A stretch of DNA of 64,000 nt. It comes from Nocardia jinanensis (lineage in GTDB: Bacteria; Actinomycetota; Actinomycetes; Mycobacteriales; Mycobacteriaceae). How positions within the stretch are numbered: position 1 is the stretch's first letter; each line of letters opens with the position of its first letter. The stretch lies in NCBI RefSeq assembly GCF_014645735.1, contig NZ_BMMH01000001.1, positions 620,001 to 684,000 on the forward strand, in the 5' to 3' direction. Shown here piece by piece: positions 61,487 to 64,000 of the stretch. A program made the translations under genes and the position numbers. The notes under the pieces are model-generated. The model saw nothing but the letters and a program-made list of their open reading frames with translations, had not been told where the DNA came from and made no database searches.

Positions 61487-62440
61487 TTACCCAGATGGGA
61501 CCCGTACAATCTTCCCGCCCGGGGGTGTCCCGGTCACCGGATCGGAGGCCGCCAGGACCGTACGCACCAGGGTGCGCAACCACGCGTGCGCGGGGTCCGG
61601 GGTATTGCGCGGATGCCAGGCCAGCGAGATCGTCACTTCCGGCAGCGGCAGCGGGATCTCGAACGAGCACAGACCCAACGCGGGCAGCGCGGTGGCCGCG
61701 ACGACCGCCGGGGCCGGGCACACCGCGGCGCCGGAGCGCACCGCCAGCAACGCTGTTGTCAGATCGGGGACAGTGGCCACCACGCGGCGGGTGCGGCCGT
61801 GCAGGGCGAGCCGGTCGTCGATGGGTCCGCGGGCGATACCGCGTGCCGAGATGCTGATATGGGCCGCGGCGGCATACGCGGCGACGGTCACCCGTTCGGT
61901 GACCAGTGGATGCCGGGGAGCGGCGACACCGATCAGCCGGTCTCCGCGCACCCGTTCCACCCTGGTCTGCGGATCGGCCTGTGCGATCACACCGACCTGG
62001 ACATCGATACTGCCGTCGCGCAGCGCGTTCGCCGAGGCAGCCGTATCGCCCGGCACGAAGCGCAGTGTCACTCCCGGTGCTTGGGCACGGACCTCGGTGA
62101 GCAGCCGGGCAGCGAGTTCGGGCAGCACCGCGTCGTCGACGTGCAGCGCGAAACCGCGCACCAGGGCGGCCGGGTCGACCGTATCGGGTTTCGCCAGCAG
62201 TGCCCGGCCCTGTTCGACCAGCGCGCTCACCTCGAACCGCAGCTCGAGCGCCCGCGGAGTAGGCACGAGCTGACGCCCCGCGCGCACCAGCAGCGGGTCG
62301 CCGTAGACGCGGCGCAACCGGCCCAGGGTGCGGCTCATCGCGGGCGGTGAGGTGTTGAGCCGTTCCGCGGCCTGGGTGACGCTGTTCGTCTCGAGCAGGG
62401 CGTGCAGCGCCACCAGCAGGTTCAGATCCAGATCCGGCAC
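61487..62440 (-). CDS. LysR-family transcriptional regulator
   Basis: A 317-residue LysR-type regulator. The N-terminal winged HTH reads LDLNLLVALHALLETNSVTQ, then AAERLNTSPPAMSRTLGRLR and VYGDPLLVRAGRQLVPTPRA. The C-terminal effector-binding domain follows (VTLRFVPGDTAASANALRDG, LIGVAAPRHPLV). The GTG at 62440 starts 8 bp after the stop of the monooxygenase gene, so it is probably cotranscribed with it and may control it. An upstream in-frame start would add a basic, low-complexity extension overlapping that gene. Confidence 0.85.
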   Translation of the reverse strand: MPDLDLNLLVALHALLETNSVTQAAERLNTSPPAMSRTLGRLRRVYGDPLLVRAGRQLVPTPRALELRFEVSALVEQGRALLAKPDTVDPAALVRGFALHVDDAVLPELAARLLTEVRAQAPGVTLRFVPGDTAASANALRDGSIDVQVGVIAQADPQTRVERVRGDRLIGVAAPRHPLVTERVTVAAYAAAAHISISARGIARGPIDDRLALHGRTRRVVATVPDLTTALLAVRSGAAVCPAPAVVAATALPALGLCSFEIPLPLPEVTISLAWHPRNTPDPAHAWLRTLVRTVLAASDPVTGTPPGGKIVRVPSG

Positions 62441-62447
62441 GGCCGGA

Positions 62448-64000
62448 TCAGGTGCGCGAGGACGCGCCGGTGGCCTGCGTTTCGGGCTCGGTGGTCGCCG
62501 ATCCCGCCTCGGTGGCCGCCGAACCCGCGGTCGCCGAATCATCGGCTGCGGGAGCCGAATTCGCGGACTCCGATTCACCGGGCGGGGGCACCGAATCCGC
62601 GGACTCCGGTCCGGTGGCCGCGGGGGCCGGATCGGTGGACTCGGTGTCCGGCCTTTGTTCGATACCGTCCGATTCCGTACTTCCGGGCGCCGTGGTCGAA
62701 TCCGTGGTCTCCGGTTCGGTCGTCCCCGAATCCGGTTCGGCCGACTCCGGTTTCGGTTCGGCCGACTCGGCGGGGGACGCCGGGTGCGTGACCTGCGGCG
62801 CCCCGTCCGGCGTCACCGGGCCGGCGGGCGACTGTTCGGGCACTGCGGGAGGATAGGCGGCCGCGGCGGCCTGGGCCGCACGCATATCGAGCCGGATCGT
62901 GGGGCTGTTGGACCGCGCGGCGATACCCGCCGCCCGCTTCTCCGCCGCGGCGCGCCGGGCGGCATCCGCGGCCTGTGCGGCATCCACGGGCGGCTGCGGC
63001 GCGGCAGCGGGCGGTGGTGTGTCCGCGGATCGGCCATTGGGCGCGGCGGGTGGTACGGCATCTTCCGGACGCGGCGCATTCGGTGGCTGCGGCGCGCTCA
63101 CGGGCCACCGGGTGTTCACCGGCTCGGGGGCGTTACCCGGCCGGGGCTCGTTCACCGCTTGCGGAGCCTTCCCGGGCGCAGATCGGGTGGCCCGATTCTC
63201 GTCCGAACCGGGCGGGCGCCCGGCCGGCACCGCGAGGATCTTGGTCCGATCGTCGGCGCCCGGGAGCGCCGAACCCGGCAACTGCACTGTCGGGGATTCG
63301 GACGCCACCGGCTGTCCGCCCGGCGATTCGGGCCGGGCGGCGCCGGTGTGGATCGGTTCGGTCGCACCGGTGCGCGCCGTGGGCTGCGGTGGCACCGTAG
63401 GTGCGCCGTACGCTGCGGAGCCGGGATCGTGGGCCACCGGGCCCCGTTTCCGCCGCGACACCGCCTTGTAGTCACCGGGCCGGGCGGGGCGCACCCATTG
63501 CGCGGCGCGGGCCGCGAGTGGCAGTTTCACCCGGAGATCGGCCAGCAGCTCGTCGATATCGCGAAGTGCGTAGGGAGTGACCGACGCGCCGTGCGCGTGA
63601 TGCCCGCCGGTATATTCCTGCATCCAATGCAGCCGGGCCTCGATCCGCTCGTTCATCGTCTCCGCGGGCGGCAGGGACAGGTTCCTGGTGAGCAGGGCCG
63701 AGGTCCAGTGCGCGCCCACTTCAGCGCCTACCGCGCTCAGCAGCGACGAGTTGTAGCCGGCGAAGGTCAGATGCGGTACCTGTAGCGGCAGAATCTGGCG
63801 GTACAGCCGGAAATTACCGTCGTCGTCGGTGAGCTGACGCTGCACGTACGGGGTCAGGAAGGGTACGCGCTGCTGGAACCCGGTGGCGCAGACGACGATA
63901 TCCGCGCGGACCAACCGGCCGTCGGACAGTTCGGCGTAGGGCCCGGCCTGGCTGCCGCCCAGTGCGGCTATATCCGTCTCGCCGCATACGGTGATACGAC
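62448..64000 (-). CDS. Flavin-containing monooxygenase-like protein, C-terminal part with disordered tail (partial)
   Basis: The gene runs off the right edge, so only its last 517 codons are visible. The start of the visible part, DIVVCATGFQQRVPF, holds the ATG motif of flavin-containing and Baeyer-Villiger monooxygenases. The enzyme core continues with VPHLTFAGYNSSLLSAVGAE to about 63480. The following 340 residues are almost only Pro, Ala, Glu, Ser, Thr and Gly, a very long disordered tail, with short conserved patches (NSPTIRLDMRAAQAAAAAY). The NAD(P)H and FAD Rossmann motifs are outside the window. LysR follows 7 bp downstream. Confidence 0.75.
   Translation of the reverse strand, partial: RITVCGETDIAALGGSQAGPYAELSDGRLVRADIVVCATGFQQRVPFLTPYVQRQLTDDDGNFRLYRQILPLQVPHLTFAGYNSSLLSAVGAEVGAHWTSALLTRNLSLPPAETMNERIEARLHWMQEYTGGHHAHGASVTPYALRDIDELLADLRVKLPLAARAAQWVRPARPGDYKAVSRRKRGPVAHDPGSAAYGAPTVPPQPTARTGATEPIHTGAARPESPGGQPVASESPTVQLPGSALPGADDRTKILAVPAGRPPGSDENRATRSAPGKAPQAVNEPRPGNAPEPVNTRWPVSAPQPPNAPRPEDAVPPAAPNGRSADTPPPAAAPQPPVDAAQAADAARRAAAEKRAAGIAARSNSPTIRLDMRAAQAAAAAYPPAVPEQSPAGPVTPDGAPQVTHPASPAESAEPKPESAEPDSGTTEPETTDSTTAPGSTESDGIEQRPDTESTDPAPAATGPESADSVPPPGESESANSAPAADDSATAGSAATEAGSATTEPETQATGASSRT

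Noticed and set aside
1..64000. CRISPR arrays, rRNA genes, insertion sequences with intact transposase
   Set aside because: None was seen. The only regular repeat array is the 36-bp one at 8758-8910, which has no spacers of unique sequence and no cas genes nearby.

Overview
The window comes from a high-GC actinobacterium of the Mycobacteriales, most likely Nocardia or a close relative. Three things point there: codon usage is strongly GC-ending, the phosphatidylinositol mannoside genes (pimA, patA, pgsA) and a cutinase-family esterase are present, and the order of the housekeeping genes follows Mycobacterium tuberculosis Rv2583c to Rv2614c (rel, apt, lipoprotein, secF, secD, yajC; ruvB, ruvA, ruvC; yebC, pdxT, tesB, pdxS; nudix, pimA, patA, pgsA, HIT, thrS). 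Species cannot be fixed from sequence alone.

Layout. (1) 1-8498, minus strand: a tightly coupled operon resembling a chromosomal type IV secretion-like membrane complex. It has a secreted cutinase, a membrane-anchored protein, a ParA/MinD-like ATPase, a second P-loop-like protein, two VirB2-like small membrane proteins, a lipoprotein, a VirB8-like protein, a VirB6/TrbL-like protein and the start of an SCO6880-family protein that runs off the left edge. A 36-bp tandem repeat array separates it from rel. (2) 8911-25842: the conserved stringent-response, protein-export, Holliday-junction and vitamin B6 core. An ABC-F gene lies between rel and apt, an SOS box precedes ruvC, and an ArsR/SRPBCC pair has its own operator. 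(3) 25937-36123: a degenerate kinase-like gene, a decayed short-chain dehydrogenase, pdxS, the PIM lipid operon, thrS and an FhuF-type gene. Two very small candidate ORFs fit into this operon. (4) 36120-42920: a SulP-carbonic anhydrase fusion, an A+T-richer intergenic island, a zinc-ribbon-like protein, a phosphotransferase and a cytochrome P450 that lacks the ExxR signature.

(5) 43041-51079: a biotin locus. bioY, bioM and bioN are interleaved with a thiolase and two compact acyl-adenylate ligases in one overlapping operon. A BioQ-like palindrome lies at its promoter and a divergent BisC-type molybdoenzyme follows. I read it as uptake of biotin plus repair of oxidised biotin; the job of the thiolase and ligases is unknown. 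(6) 51379-57357: an accessory stretch around four tRNA genes (Val, Gly, Cys, Val). Downstream of the second tRNA-Val lie a frameshifted phage-like gene, an XRE/TPR regulator with a palindromic operator, a fused hypothetical gene and a pentapeptide-repeat gene cut off exactly where the baeRF gene begins, which suggests remnants of an integrated element. (7) 57365-64000: a baeRF protein, a sigma-region-4 HTH fused to a degenerate TnsA-like nuclease fold, a tail-anchored CoiA-like nuclease candidate, a LysR regulator and the C-terminal part of a flavin monooxygenase with a long disordered tail that leaves the window.

Functions are assigned by reading motifs and gene order; no database search was run. 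The candidates I find most novel are the biotin locus, the secretion-like operon, and the adjacent pair of nuclease-fold proteins at 58954-61382.
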